Below are positions 34,026-41,385 of a stretch of 49,528 bases of DNA, one piece after another. Under the pieces are notes generated by a model that searched no databases, was not told where the DNA came from, and saw only the letters and a list, made by a program, of their open reading frames with translations. Position 1 is the first letter of the stretch, and every line of letters starts with the position of its first letter. A program made the position numbers and the translations under genes. Source of the stretch: Bacteroidales bacterium UBA7258 (GTDB lineage Bacteria > Bacteroidota > Bacteroidia > Bacteroidales > UBA932); assembly GCA_002472565.1 (NCBI GenBank), contig DKSK01000018.1, positions 1 through 49,528 of the forward strand. Reading direction: 5' to 3'.

Positions 34026-34913
34026 TCAAAGGATGTTCATGCTCTGTTCCCTGATCTTCTCCAGCTCGTCCTTCATCCTGACGACGCATTTCTGGATGCC
34101 TGCATGGTTGGCCTTAGAGCCGGTAGTGTTGATCTCGCGGCCCATCTCCTGGATTATGAAGCCGAGCTTCTTGCCCGGGCAAGGCTCGCCGTCAATCGTG
34201 TCCATGAAATATTTGCAATGCTGGCGTAGGCGGACTTTCTCCTCGTTGATGTCGAGCTTCTCAACGTAGAAGACCATCTCCTGCTCGAATCTGGACTGGT
34301 CCGGCTCCTGCTTGAGGTCGTCCAAGGCTTTGAGTATCTTGGCCTTGACAGCCTCGATTCTTTCCGGCTCCAGGCTTTCGACCTCGTTTTCGAGATTGAG
34401 AATGTTCCCGATTCTGGAAGTTACGTCCTTATAGAGGGCGGCGCCTTCCTTGGCCCTGTAGTCGTTACAGGTGGCAAGAGCATCGTCAATGGCCTTCGAG
34501 ACGAGCGGCCAGTTCTCCTCTGTGATTATGTCGGCGGAAGCGTTGCTCATCACGTCCGGGAAACGCAGGATGGCCGCCAGAAGGACGGAATCAGGCTCAT
34601 TTTTCTCCCCGTGCGGCCCGAGCTTGTCCTCGATTCTTGAAATCTGGGCGTAATAGTCGGCCACAAGGTCGGAATTGATGGTTTTCGCGGCGGAGACGGT
34701 GTTCGGCTCCCAGGTAATGTAGAAGTCTATGGTACCTCTTGTCAGCGAAGTGGCTATTCTTTGCCTCACTTCGAGTTCCTTATCCTTCGGAAGAAGATAT
34801 GTCTTAATGTTGACATCGGCGCTTTTGCCGTTAAGAGTGCGAATTTCCACCGTAAGCTTTCCAGCCTCCAGCGCGGCTTCGCCCTTGCCGTATCCGGTCA
34901 TGGACTTTATCAT
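34026..34913 (-). CDS. yicC: YicC family endoribonuclease-like protein
   Basis: A 295-residue protein with the signature start MIKSMTGYGKGEA and the C-terminal DUF1732 block (MGREINTTGSKANH near residue 252). The E. coli YicC homologue is described as an endoribonuclease acting on small RNA. Acidic and charged residues spread through the chain fit the family. It is the first gene of a seven-gene minus-strand run ending at 27912, and its promoter region is shared head-to-head with glnS. Confidence 0.92.
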   Translation of the reverse strand: MIKSMTGYGKGEAALEAGKLTVEIRTLNGKSADVNIKTYLLPKDKELEVRQRIATSLTRGTIDFYITWEPNTVSAAKTINSDLVADYYAQISRIEDKLGPHGEKNEPDSVLLAAILRFPDVMSNASADIITEENWPLVSKAIDDALATCNDYRAKEGAALYKDVTSRIGNILNLENEVESLEPERIEAVKAKILKALDDLKQEPDQSRFEQEMVFYVEKLDINEEKVRLRQHCKYFMDTIDGEPCPGKKLGFIIQEMGREINTTGSKANHAGIQKCVVRMKDELEKIREQSMNIL

Positions 34914-34940
34914 AATTCACAAAATCCCTATTTCAGGGTT

Positions 34941-34948
34941 CAAAATTA
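34941..34948 (-). promoter_or_regulatory. -7 element for the yicC-pyrF run
   Basis: TAATTTTG on the minus strand matches TAnnTTTG, 27 bases upstream of the yicC ATG. It lies within 15 bases of the opposite-strand elements of glnS, so the two promoters probably interfere or share control. Confidence 0.5.
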
Positions 34949-34959
34949 CGAAAAATTCA

Positions 34960-34975
34960 TAAATTTGTATGTTTG
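34960..34975 (+). promoter_or_regulatory. Tandem -7 elements for glnS
   Basis: TAAATTTG (34960-34967) and TATGTTTG (34968-34975) abut each other and both match TAnnTTTG. The second ends 26 bases before the glnS ATG, the more usual distance. Confidence 0.55.
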
Positions 34976-35001
34976 CCATGCAAATAAGGCAATAACAGCT
35001 T

Positions 35002-36675
35002 ATGTCAGAAGAGAATAAAGCTACACAAACAGAAGAAAAGAAGAATTTTCTTGAGGAGATTATCGAAGACGACCTGGCTTCGGGAAGAATTGACCATGTA
35101 CAGACCCGTTTCCCTCCCGAACCGAACGGCTACCTTCACCTCGGCCACGCCAAGAGCATCTGCCTCAATTTCGGACTTGCACAGAAATATGGCGGTAAGA
35201 CGAATCTCCGCTATGATGATACCAACCCTACGAAGGAGGACACGGAATATGTCGATTCCATCAAGGAAGACATCAAGTGGCTCGGTTTCCAGTGGGACAA
35301 GGAATGCTATGCCTCCGACTATTTCGACCAACTCTACGAGTGGGCTGAAGAGCTGATCAAGAGGGGCCTGGCCTATGTCGACGACCAGACTCAGGAAGAG
35401 ATCAGCAAGGGCCGCGGGACAGTCGAGACCCCTGGAGTCAACAGCCCTTGGCGCGACCGCAGCATCGAGGAAAATCTCCGTCTCTTCCGAGAAATGAAGG
35501 CAGGCAAATATGCCGACGGCGAGAAGGTGCTCAGGGCAAAGATCGACATGGCGTCTCCGAACATGATGTTCAGAGACCCTCTCCTCTACAGAATCAAGCA
35601 CGCCACCCACCACAGGACAGGCGACAAGTGGTGCATCTACCCTATGTACGACTTCACCCACGGCCAGTGCGATTCCATCGAGCACATCACCCATTCCATC
35701 TGCACCCTGGAGTTCGACGTCCATCGTCCGCTTTACGACTGGTTCATCAAGACTCTGGGAATCTATCCTTCGCACCAGTACGAATTCGCGAGGCTCAATC
35801 TCACCTACACGCTGATGTCCAAACGCAAGCTTCTCGAGCTTGTCCAGAAGGGCATTGTAAGCGGCTGGGACGATCCGCGTATGCCTACCCTCTGCGGGGT
35901 GCGCCGCCGAGGCTACACTCCGCAGGCCATCAAGATGTTCTGCGAGAAGATCGGTGTCTCCAAGAGGGACCAGCTCATGGATATCCAGCTTCTTGAATGG
36001 TGCGTCCGTCAGGACCTGAACGCCCGCTCCAATAGGTATATGGTGGTTCAGGACCCTCTCAAGGTCACCATCACGAACTGGGAGCCAGGAAAGGTCGAGT
36101 GGTTCGACTGCCCTCTCAATCCTGCTGAGCCGGATGGAGCCAAGAGGTGCGTGCCTTTCACCGGGGAACTCTACATCGAAAAGGCTGACTTCATGGAGGA
36201 TGCTCCTAAGAAATTCTTCCGTCTCAAGCCGGGAGGAGAGGTCCGCCTGAAGTATACCTATATAGTAAAGTGTGAGGAGGTGGTGAAAGATGCCGAAGGA
36301 AACGTGGTCGAGTTGAAGTGCTCCTATGATCCTTCTACCCATCCGGGAAACGGCGAGTGGCGTTCCGTCAAGGGGACTATCCACTGGGTGTCCACCGCCT
36401 ATGCGAAGCCGGTAGAGCTCCGTCTCTATGACAGGCTCTTCACCCAGCCAGACATGGGCTCCATCCCTGAGGGCCATGACTATAAGGAGTATCTGAATCC
36501 TGATTCTCTGAAGGTGGTGACCGCTTATGCCGAGCCTGACCTTCTTGCGGACAAGAGCGGAATCGCCGTCCAGTTCGAGCGTTCCGGCTATTTCTTCAAA
36601 GATCCTGACTCTACGCCAGAGAAAGTTGTTTTCAACAAGACGGCTTCGCTGAAGGATTCATACAAACCTGAATAA
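35002..36675 (+). CDS. glnS: Glutaminyl-tRNA synthetase
   Basis: A class I aminoacyl-tRNA synthetase of 557 residues that charges tRNA-Gln. The HIGH-type motif is in PPEPNGYLHLGHAKS (about residue 34) and the KMSKS-type motif in LMSKRKL (about 272). The C-terminal beta-barrel anticodon-binding domain is present (VRLKYTYIVKCEEVV). Length and order match the bacterial enzyme, with no extra C-terminal YqeY-like domain. It is transcribed alone: a divergent promoter lies upstream and a strong hairpin downstream. Confidence 0.96.
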   Translation: MSEENKATQTEEKKNFLEEIIEDDLASGRIDHVQTRFPPEPNGYLHLGHAKSICLNFGLAQKYGGKTNLRYDDTNPTKEDTEYVDSIKEDIKWLGFQWDKECYASDYFDQLYEWAEELIKRGLAYVDDQTQEEISKGRGTVETPGVNSPWRDRSIEENLRLFREMKAGKYADGEKVLRAKIDMASPNMMFRDPLLYRIKHATHHRTGDKWCIYPMYDFTHGQCDSIEHITHSICTLEFDVHRPLYDWFIKTLGIYPSHQYEFARLNLTYTLMSKRKLLELVQKGIVSGWDDPRMPTLCGVRRRGYTPQAIKMFCEKIGVSKRDQLMDIQLLEWCVRQDLNARSNRYMVVQDPLKVTITNWEPGKVEWFDCPLNPAEPDGAKRCVPFTGELYIEKADFMEDAPKKFFRLKPGGEVRLKYTYIVKCEEVVKDAEGNVVELKCSYDPSTHPGNGEWRSVKGTIHWVSTAYAKPVELRLYDRLFTQPDMGSIPEGHDYKEYLNPDSLKVVTAYAEPDLLADKSGIAVQFERSGYFFKDPDSTPEKVVFNKTASLKDSYKPE

Positions 36676-36698
36676 CAGGTCTCTGACCGAGATGTTTC

Positions 36699-36739
36699 AA
36701 GCCCCCTCCGATGCGACGTTCCGCCCATCGAGGGGGCTT
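36699..36739 (+). terminator. Strong hairpin terminator after glnS
   Basis: AAGCCCCCTC pairs perfectly with GAGGGGGCTT, extended inward by CGATG/CATCG with one bulged base. The T run after it is weak (AAATTTT a few bases on). It separates glnS from the lipoprotein gene; the rest of the gap to 36811 is empty. Confidence 0.75.
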
Positions 36740-36811
36740 GGCGCAAATTTTCATGCAAGGTTTGCCTCGCCTAGGCATTTGATTAAATGAAACAAAAAAT
36801 CAACTGTAAAA

Positions 36812-37411
36812 ATGAAAATATATAAATTCATTTGTCTCGCCGCCCTGGCAGGACTTTTCGCCTTCCATGCCTGCGATATTTCTTCGGATGGAGTAAAAAG
36901 CCTCACCCCTGAAGAAAAAGCATACTGTCTGAACGAAATCCAGGGCAGCTACCTCGGCCACGCCTACCATATGATTATTGACGAGAGCGGAATCGCAAAC
37001 ATCGACAGCTCAATAGTCGGCGGCACACCTTCGAGGCTGGACACGACCCTGTCACTCTTCCCGCTTGAAGCCAAACTTTTCACCGCCGGCATGGCCGACA
37101 CAACAATGACCCGCGCCATCAACTCGGCCGAGGGCAAACTCAGTTTCAAAATGTATTTCTACAGCACCGATCCTATCGCTTTCTACGGGGATCTGGTTCA
37201 AGTGAAATATCCTTTCGTATATGAAGGAAAAGAGCATGAGGCAGTCTTCAGTCTTGATCGGCTTGCCGCTCAGTGTGGAACCAACGCATATGGAAAATAT
37301 GTCATGCTCCTGACTTTCCAGCCTGTGGGAGGGACCATAGACGGGGCCACGATAGAGTACGAAAGTCAGCAGAATCCGGTCACCATTCTGATGGAAAGGG
37401 ACGACCAATAA
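36812..37411 (+). CDS. Lipoprotein, DUF4840-like
   Basis: A 199-residue predicted lipoprotein with a lipobox ending FHAC, Cys21. The mature part begins SLTPEEKAYCLNEIQGSYLGH, a pattern I associate with DUF4840 proteins of Bacteroidales, followed by beta-rich sequence. Function is unknown and the family name is from memory. It precedes the sigma factor gene by 21 bases and could be co-transcribed with it. Confidence 0.65.
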   Translation: MKIYKFICLAALAGLFAFHACDISSDGVKSLTPEEKAYCLNEIQGSYLGHAYHMIIDESGIANIDSSIVGGTPSRLDTTLSLFPLEAKLFTAGMADTTMTRAINSAEGKLSFKMYFYSTDPIAFYGDLVQVKYPFVYEGKEHEAVFSLDRLAAQCGTNAYGKYVMLLTFQPVGGTIDGATIEYESQQNPVTILMERDDQ

Positions 37412-37432
37412 CAGGCTTCTTTCCTCCTCTGG

Positions 37433-38011
37433 ATGTCCGAAGAGAAGATAGTCAGAATGTTCTCCAGTGACGCGGATAGCGCCATGGAGAACTTTTATGC
37501 TGTCTATTCCGGCTATCTGGCCGGAATCTGCTCGAGGTATATCCAGGACTCTGACCGCAGAAAGGATATCTTGCAGGAAAGCCTTATTAAAATTTTTACG
37601 CAGATAGGACGCTTCCGCTATATGGGCGAGGGTTCTCTGAAGGCTTGGGCTGCGAGAATTACGGTCAATGAGGCTCTGCAGGAACTGCGCCGAGAGGGAC
37701 GCTCGCCTCTGTCGCGCATGTCTGAGGGGATGGATCTTCCCTCGGAGGATTCCCTCGGGGATAGTGAGAGGCTGTGCAAGGGGCTGGATCTCGACAAGGT
37801 TGATGCTGGTACTCTTTCGGACATGATTTCGAGGCTCCCTGCCGGCTATAGAGCGGTCTTCAACCTCTACGCCATAGAGGGCAAGAGCCATAAAGAGATA
37901 GCTGATATTCTCGGCATAAGGCCGAATACTTCGGCTTCTCAATATCATAGGGCCAAGGCGCTGCTTGCGCGATGGCTGTCGGATTATCTTAAGAAGAAGG
38001 AAAATGAGTGA
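37433..38011 (+). CDS. ECF-type RNA polymerase sigma factor
   Basis: A sigma-70 family extracytoplasmic-function sigma factor of 192 residues. Region 2 spans about 20-90 (DRRKDILQESLIKIFTQIGRF, then WAARITVNEALQELRR). Region 4 with the helix-turn-helix spans about 130-182 (LPAGYRAVFNLYAIEGKSHKEIADILGI). The stop overlaps the start of the next gene by 8 bases, the usual arrangement of a sigma factor with its regulator. A charged linker joins the two regions. The stimulus and regulon are unknown. Confidence 0.9.
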   Translation: MSEEKIVRMFSSDADSAMENFYAVYSGYLAGICSRYIQDSDRRKDILQESLIKIFTQIGRFRYMGEGSLKAWAARITVNEALQELRREGRSPLSRMSEGMDLPSEDSLGDSERLCKGLDLDKVDAGTLSDMISRLPAGYRAVFNLYAIEGKSHKEIADILGIRPNTSASQYHRAKALLARWLSDYLKKKENE

Positions 38012-39398
38012 GGATTTCGAGAATAAGTTGAGGTCAAAAATTGGTGACAGCCAGGCGCCGGTCCCGGAGGGTCTTCTCGATGCAGTGCGTGCCGAGATGA
38101 AGCGTCGCGGCCTAAAGCCTGGCGTGCCGGGCGAGGAGTATTCCGCGAGGCGTGGCGAGGCGAATTCCCCGGCCAAGACCGTTGCTTCTGGCGCGGCCAC
38201 GGCCGCCGGGGCGGTGGCTGGCTCCTCCGAGCCTCATAAGCAGACATCTGCTCGAATAGTGATTTTCCGCTGGCTCTCCGCCGCCGCAGTCATTGCGCTC
38301 GGAGTCTTCAGCGCCATCTGGCTCGGCAAAGATAAACACGTAGGCGACAAGACCCTTGCCATCGCCCAGACAGACTCAGCCGCCGCTTCCCCAGCAACTC
38401 CTGGCGCCATTTCCTCTTTGACTCCGGCCGCCACTTCCCCTGGTGCCATTTCCTCTGCCCAGTCTTCTGTTCTCGCATTGGCTCAGTCCTCCGCAATCAC
38501 ATCCTCCCGGTCGGTGGAATCTGCCCACGACATGAACACAAAGCCTGCAGACACCCAAAAGTCAGCCGGCCCTCAAGAGGCGCAAAAGTTGGCCGGCCCT
38601 CAGGAGTCGCAAAAGTCAGCCGGCCTTCAAGAGGCGCAAAAGGCGGCCAAGCCTCAAAAGCCGCAACAGCAGGCCGGCCCTCAAGAAACAGCCATTGACA
38701 TAGAAGACTATCTTAGGCAAAACCCTGAACCCGAAAAACGCAAGACAAAAATACTTCTGGCCGCATATACCTCCGCCACCGGGGGCTCAAGCGCTTCAAG
38801 TCCAATGGTCAACAGCGCTGACTTGGCCTTCGCTTCAGCCTTGGCCATGAGCAAAATCACCCTGCTGAATGACTTCTCTCCAGCCCGGTCGATGCTTCTC
38901 TATCCCTTCGACCCCGGCTCTATGAAACACTATATGCCTCTGAGATTCGGGCTCAATGCGGATGTCGCCCTCAACAGAAACCTCTCTGCCGCTATTGGTC
39001 TCAGCTATAGTTTCCTCCATTCCGAAAATGACGGAGGTATGGTCGACTATGACCAGAAGCTCCACTATCTCGGCATCCCTCTTGGATTGAACCTCACTTT
39101 CTGGCGCAATGGCAATTTCTCGACCTACGCTTATGGCGGGGCTGAGATTCAGTGGCTGGTCAAAGGTAAGTTCAAGACCGAAATGACCACGACCTCCTTG
39201 TCTGAAGGGAAGCCGCAACTTTCTGCCAACGCCGGTCTCGGGGTCAGCTATGCCTTTACTCGCTGGGGCAGATTCTTCATCGAGCCGGGAGCCTCCTACT
39301 ACTTTGATAACGGCACTGAGATAAAGAACATCTATAAAGAGCGCAAATTCGACTTCCTGCTAAATGTCGGCATCTCTTTCGAGCTCTTCGGCAAGTGA
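38004..39398 (+). CDS. Anti-sigma-like inner-membrane protein fused to an outer-membrane beta-barrel domain
   Basis: A 464-residue protein in three parts. The cytoplasmic N-terminus (about 1-80, MSEDFENKLRSKIGDSQAPVP) resembles the start of Bacteroidetes anti-sigma-like proteins. One membrane helix follows (about 93-112, FRWLSAAAVIALGVFSAIWLG). A long Ala/Ser/Gln-rich periplasmic linker with 9-residue repeats leads to a C-terminal region (about 310-464) of alternating beta-strands like an OMP_b-brl porin-type barrel. I start it at the ATG overlapping the sigma stop, since the longer frame only shadows sigma region 4. One chain would span the inner membrane, periplasm and outer membrane, fitting a surface sensor that controls the sigma factor. 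Confidence 0.78.
   Translation: MSEDFENKLRSKIGDSQAPVPEGLLDAVRAEMKRRGLKPGVPGEEYSARRGEANSPAKTVASGAATAAGAVAGSSEPHKQTSARIVIFRWLSAAAVIALGVFSAIWLGKDKHVGDKTLAIAQTDSAAASPATPGAISSLTPAATSPGAISSAQSSVLALAQSSAITSSRSVESAHDMNTKPADTQKSAGPQEAQKLAGPQESQKSAGLQEAQKAAKPQKPQQQAGPQETAIDIEDYLRQNPEPEKRKTKILLAAYTSATGGSSASSPMVNSADLAFASALAMSKITLLNDFSPARSMLLYPFDPGSMKHYMPLRFGLNADVALNRNLSAAIGLSYSFLHSENDGGMVDYDQKLHYLGIPLGLNLTFWRNGNFSTYAYGGAEIQWLVKGKFKTEMTTTSLSEGKPQLSANAGLGVSYAFTRWGRFFIEPGASYYFDNGTEIKNIYKERKFDFLLNVGISFELFGK
38559..38690 (+). repeat. 27-bp coding tandem repeat
   Basis: Four full copies and one partial copy of a 27-base unit encode nine-residue repeats of the type KSAGPQEAQ in the periplasmic linker of the sigma-linked membrane protein. 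Copies one to three are nearly identical; copy four has diverged. Because 27 is a multiple of 3, copy-number change would lengthen or shorten the linker in frame. Confidence 0.88.
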
Positions 39399-39495
39399 AC
39401 CGGCATTCACCTTTCGTAAGGTGGATTATGGGTGCTGAAATGGACGTATAGGATGTGGCTGGGTTCGGGACGGTGTGCTTTTCCGGGCAATTGAT

Positions 39496-39503
39496 TATAT
39501 TTG
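39496..39503 (+). promoter_or_regulatory. -7 promoter element of the ATP-grasp gene
   Basis: TATATTTG, 24 bases upstream of the ATG. It decides against a longer overlapping frame beginning upstream at 39455. Confidence 0.65.
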
Positions 39504-39527
39504 CGATAGGCTTAATACTATCGAGAT

Positions 39528-40805
39528 ATGAATTTTGTGTTCATTTCGCCGAATTTTCCGAAGTCCTATTGGAACTTCTGCGACAGGCTCAGACATCTCG
39601 GGGTGAATGTGCTCGGAATTGGAGACGCCCCTTATTTTTCGCTTGAAAATCAGCTAAAGAGCTCGCTTACCGAGTATTATAAGGTCACGGATATGCGGGA
39701 TTATCAGCAGATGTTCCGTGCTCTTGCTTTCTTTGAGTTTAAGTATGGTAAGGTGGATTGGATTGAGTCCAATAATGAATTTTGGCTTTCCTCGGATGCT
39801 CGTCTGCGTACTGACTTCAATGTGACTACCGGGGTGGGGGCCGACGGCATAGTTGGTTTTCAGAGCAAGGCGCTGATGAAGCTTTCTTATGCGAAGGCCG
39901 GGGTGCCTTCAGCAAGACAGCTGAAAATCGCAGCCCCGGTGGAGAGTGATTCGGCAAGCGAAGGGACTGAGAACCCATCTGGCGGAGAAGAGCGGAACTC
40001 CGCGGCCGGAGAGGCGAGGCTGAAGGAGGAGGTGAAGGATTTCATCGCGGAGGTCGGTTATCCGGTCATTGTCAAGCCTGAAGTAGGAGTCGGGGCGGCG
40101 GCCACCTATAAGCTGGACACTGATGAGGAGGTTATGAATTTCCTCGACAGCCGTCCGCATGTTCCTTACGTCATGGAAGAATTCGTCCAGGGTGACATCT
40201 TCTCCTATGACGCCATAATCGACAGCAGGGGAGAGCCTCTTTTCGAGAATTCCTGCCATTTTCCGCCTTCCATAATGAATATAGTGACCGAAAATCTCGA
40301 CTGCTCTTATTACGCCCTGAAGGAGGTTCCAGAGCAGCTGAGAGAAAGGGGCCGCGCTACGGTCAAGGCCTTCGGGGTCCGGAGCCGCTTCGTCCATATG
40401 GAGTTTTTCTGCCTGGATCATGCGAAGAAGGGCCTCGGCAAGAAGGGGGATTTCGTCGGCCTTGAGGTCAATATGCGCCCGGCAGGAGGGTATACGCCTG
40501 ATATGATGGATTTCGCCCATTCTACGGATGTATATCAGATATGGGCGGAGATGGTTGTCAAGGACAGGCGCGAGACGATGCAGAACGGCTCGGATCATTT
40601 CTGTGCCTACTATGGCAGACGCGATGGAAGACAGTATGTTCATGGTCATGATGATATTGTGGCCAAGTATGCCAGCCGTCTCGTGATGTGCGACCGTATG
40701 CCTGACTCGCTGTCGGACGATCTCGGGAACCAGATGTATATGGCCCTTCTTGACACACAGGAGCAGCTGGACGAGTTCATGGCCTATCTCTCGGAGACGA
40801 GGTGA
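39528..40805 (+). CDS. ATP-grasp domain ligase of unknown substrate
   Basis: A 425-residue carboxylate-amine/thiol ligase-like protein. The N-terminal pre-ATP-grasp domain (MNFVFISPNFPKSYWNFCDRL) is followed by the ATP-grasp core: VGYPVIVKPEVGVGAAATYKL (glycine-rich loop), YVMEEFVQGDIFSYDAI and the metal-binding end FVGLEVNMRPAGGYTPD. The exact acid and amine substrates cannot be read off. Residues about 134-165 form a Ser/Glu/Gly-rich insert between the N-domain and the ATP loop. The stop codon lies inside a 14-bp tandem repeat. The gene has its own TATATTTG promoter and an empty 110-base gap follows. Confidence 0.82.
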   Translation: MNFVFISPNFPKSYWNFCDRLRHLGVNVLGIGDAPYFSLENQLKSSLTEYYKVTDMRDYQQMFRALAFFEFKYGKVDWIESNNEFWLSSDARLRTDFNVTTGVGADGIVGFQSKALMKLSYAKAGVPSARQLKIAAPVESDSASEGTENPSGGEERNSAAGEARLKEEVKDFIAEVGYPVIVKPEVGVGAAATYKLDTDEEVMNFLDSRPHVPYVMEEFVQGDIFSYDAIIDSRGEPLFENSCHFPPSIMNIVTENLDCSYYALKEVPEQLRERGRATVKAFGVRSRFVHMEFFCLDHAKKGLGKKGDFVGLEVNMRPAGGYTPDMMDFAHSTDVYQIWAEMVVKDRRETMQNGSDHFCAYYGRRDGRQYVHGHDDIVAKYASRLVMCDRMPDSLSDDLGNQMYMALLDTQEQLDEFMAYLSETR

Positions 40806-40849
40806 CAGAGACGAGGTGGCAGAGACGGGGTGACTGAGACGAGGTAGCA
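40794..40849 (+). repeat. 14-bp minisatellite across the end of the ATP-grasp gene
   Basis: Four units of the form GAGACGAGGTGACA. The first overlaps the last codons and the stop TGA; the other three are non-coding. As 14 is not a multiple of 3, later units are in other frames. The remaining bases to 40917 show no signal. Confidence 0.85.
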
Positions 40850-40917
40850 GAAAAGCATCGGCAAAAGCACGGTGGCAGTATCAAAACAAGGGGGCCGGGA
40901 TTACGGCAGTCAAGGCG

Positions 40918-41385
40918 ATGGCAAATGAAGAGGTCTGGGATCCGCTGAGAAAAAAGATGGTGGCGCTGACAGCGGAAGAAAGAGTGCGTCAATGGTTCAT
41001 AGGCTTCCTCCGCGACAGCCTCCATGTGCCAGTGTACATGATGATGTCGGAGGTCGGGATGAAATTCGGGGACGGCCCTCGGAAAAAGACCTTCCGCGCC
41101 GACATCCTCGTCTACGACCGAGCCCAGAATCCCCTCATGATCGTGGAATGCAAGCGTCCGGACGTGCCTCTGGACAAGACAACCATCGAACAAGCCTTGC
41201 GCTACGATCTGGTGCTGGGCGTCAGATACATCGTGATAACCAACGGAAAGAATTCCTATATTTGCAGAAGAAACGGGACCGAGGTCGAATTTCTCGACAA
41301 GGCTCCCTCCTGGCAGGAGATGGTCTCCGTAGGCCCGGAACCAGGCCGGGAGCAGGGGACCGAAACAGATGAGAAAGATGAGTGA
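40918..41385 (+). CDS. Stand-alone HsdR N-terminal-type PD-(D/E)XK nuclease domain protein
   Basis: A 155-residue protein matching the N-terminal domain of type I restriction endonuclease HsdR without helicase or other subunits. The nuclease signature is complete: Asp62 in RADILVYD, then Glu77-x-Lys79 in MIVECKRPD, followed by the EQALRYDLVLGVRYIVITNG block. Such lone domains are conserved in Bacteroidetes chromosomes and are not evidence of a restriction system; no hsdM or hsdS is in the window. It overlaps the CCA-adding enzyme gene by 17 bases, so the two are probably co-expressed. Its true role is unknown. Confidence 0.82.
   Translation: MANEEVWDPLRKKMVALTAEERVRQWFIGFLRDSLHVPVYMMMSEVGMKFGDGPRKKTFRADILVYDRAQNPLMIVECKRPDVPLDKTTIEQALRYDLVLGVRYIVITNGKNSYICRRNGTEVEFLDKAPSWQEMVSVGPEPGREQGTETDEKDE

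Noticed and set aside
35005..36477. A 490-codon open frame on the minus strand
   Set aside because: It lies fully opposite glnS, whose motifs are unambiguous; the frame is open only because of the codon bias of glnS.
37052..38200. A 382-codon minus-strand frame
   Set aside because: It spans the lipoprotein, the sigma factor and the start of its partner, all well supported on the other strand, and resembles no protein.
40918..41385. Remnant of a type I restriction-modification system
   Set aside because: No hsdM, hsdS or HsdR helicase portion is nearby, and the nuclease residues are intact; lone domains like this are conserved in the phylum.
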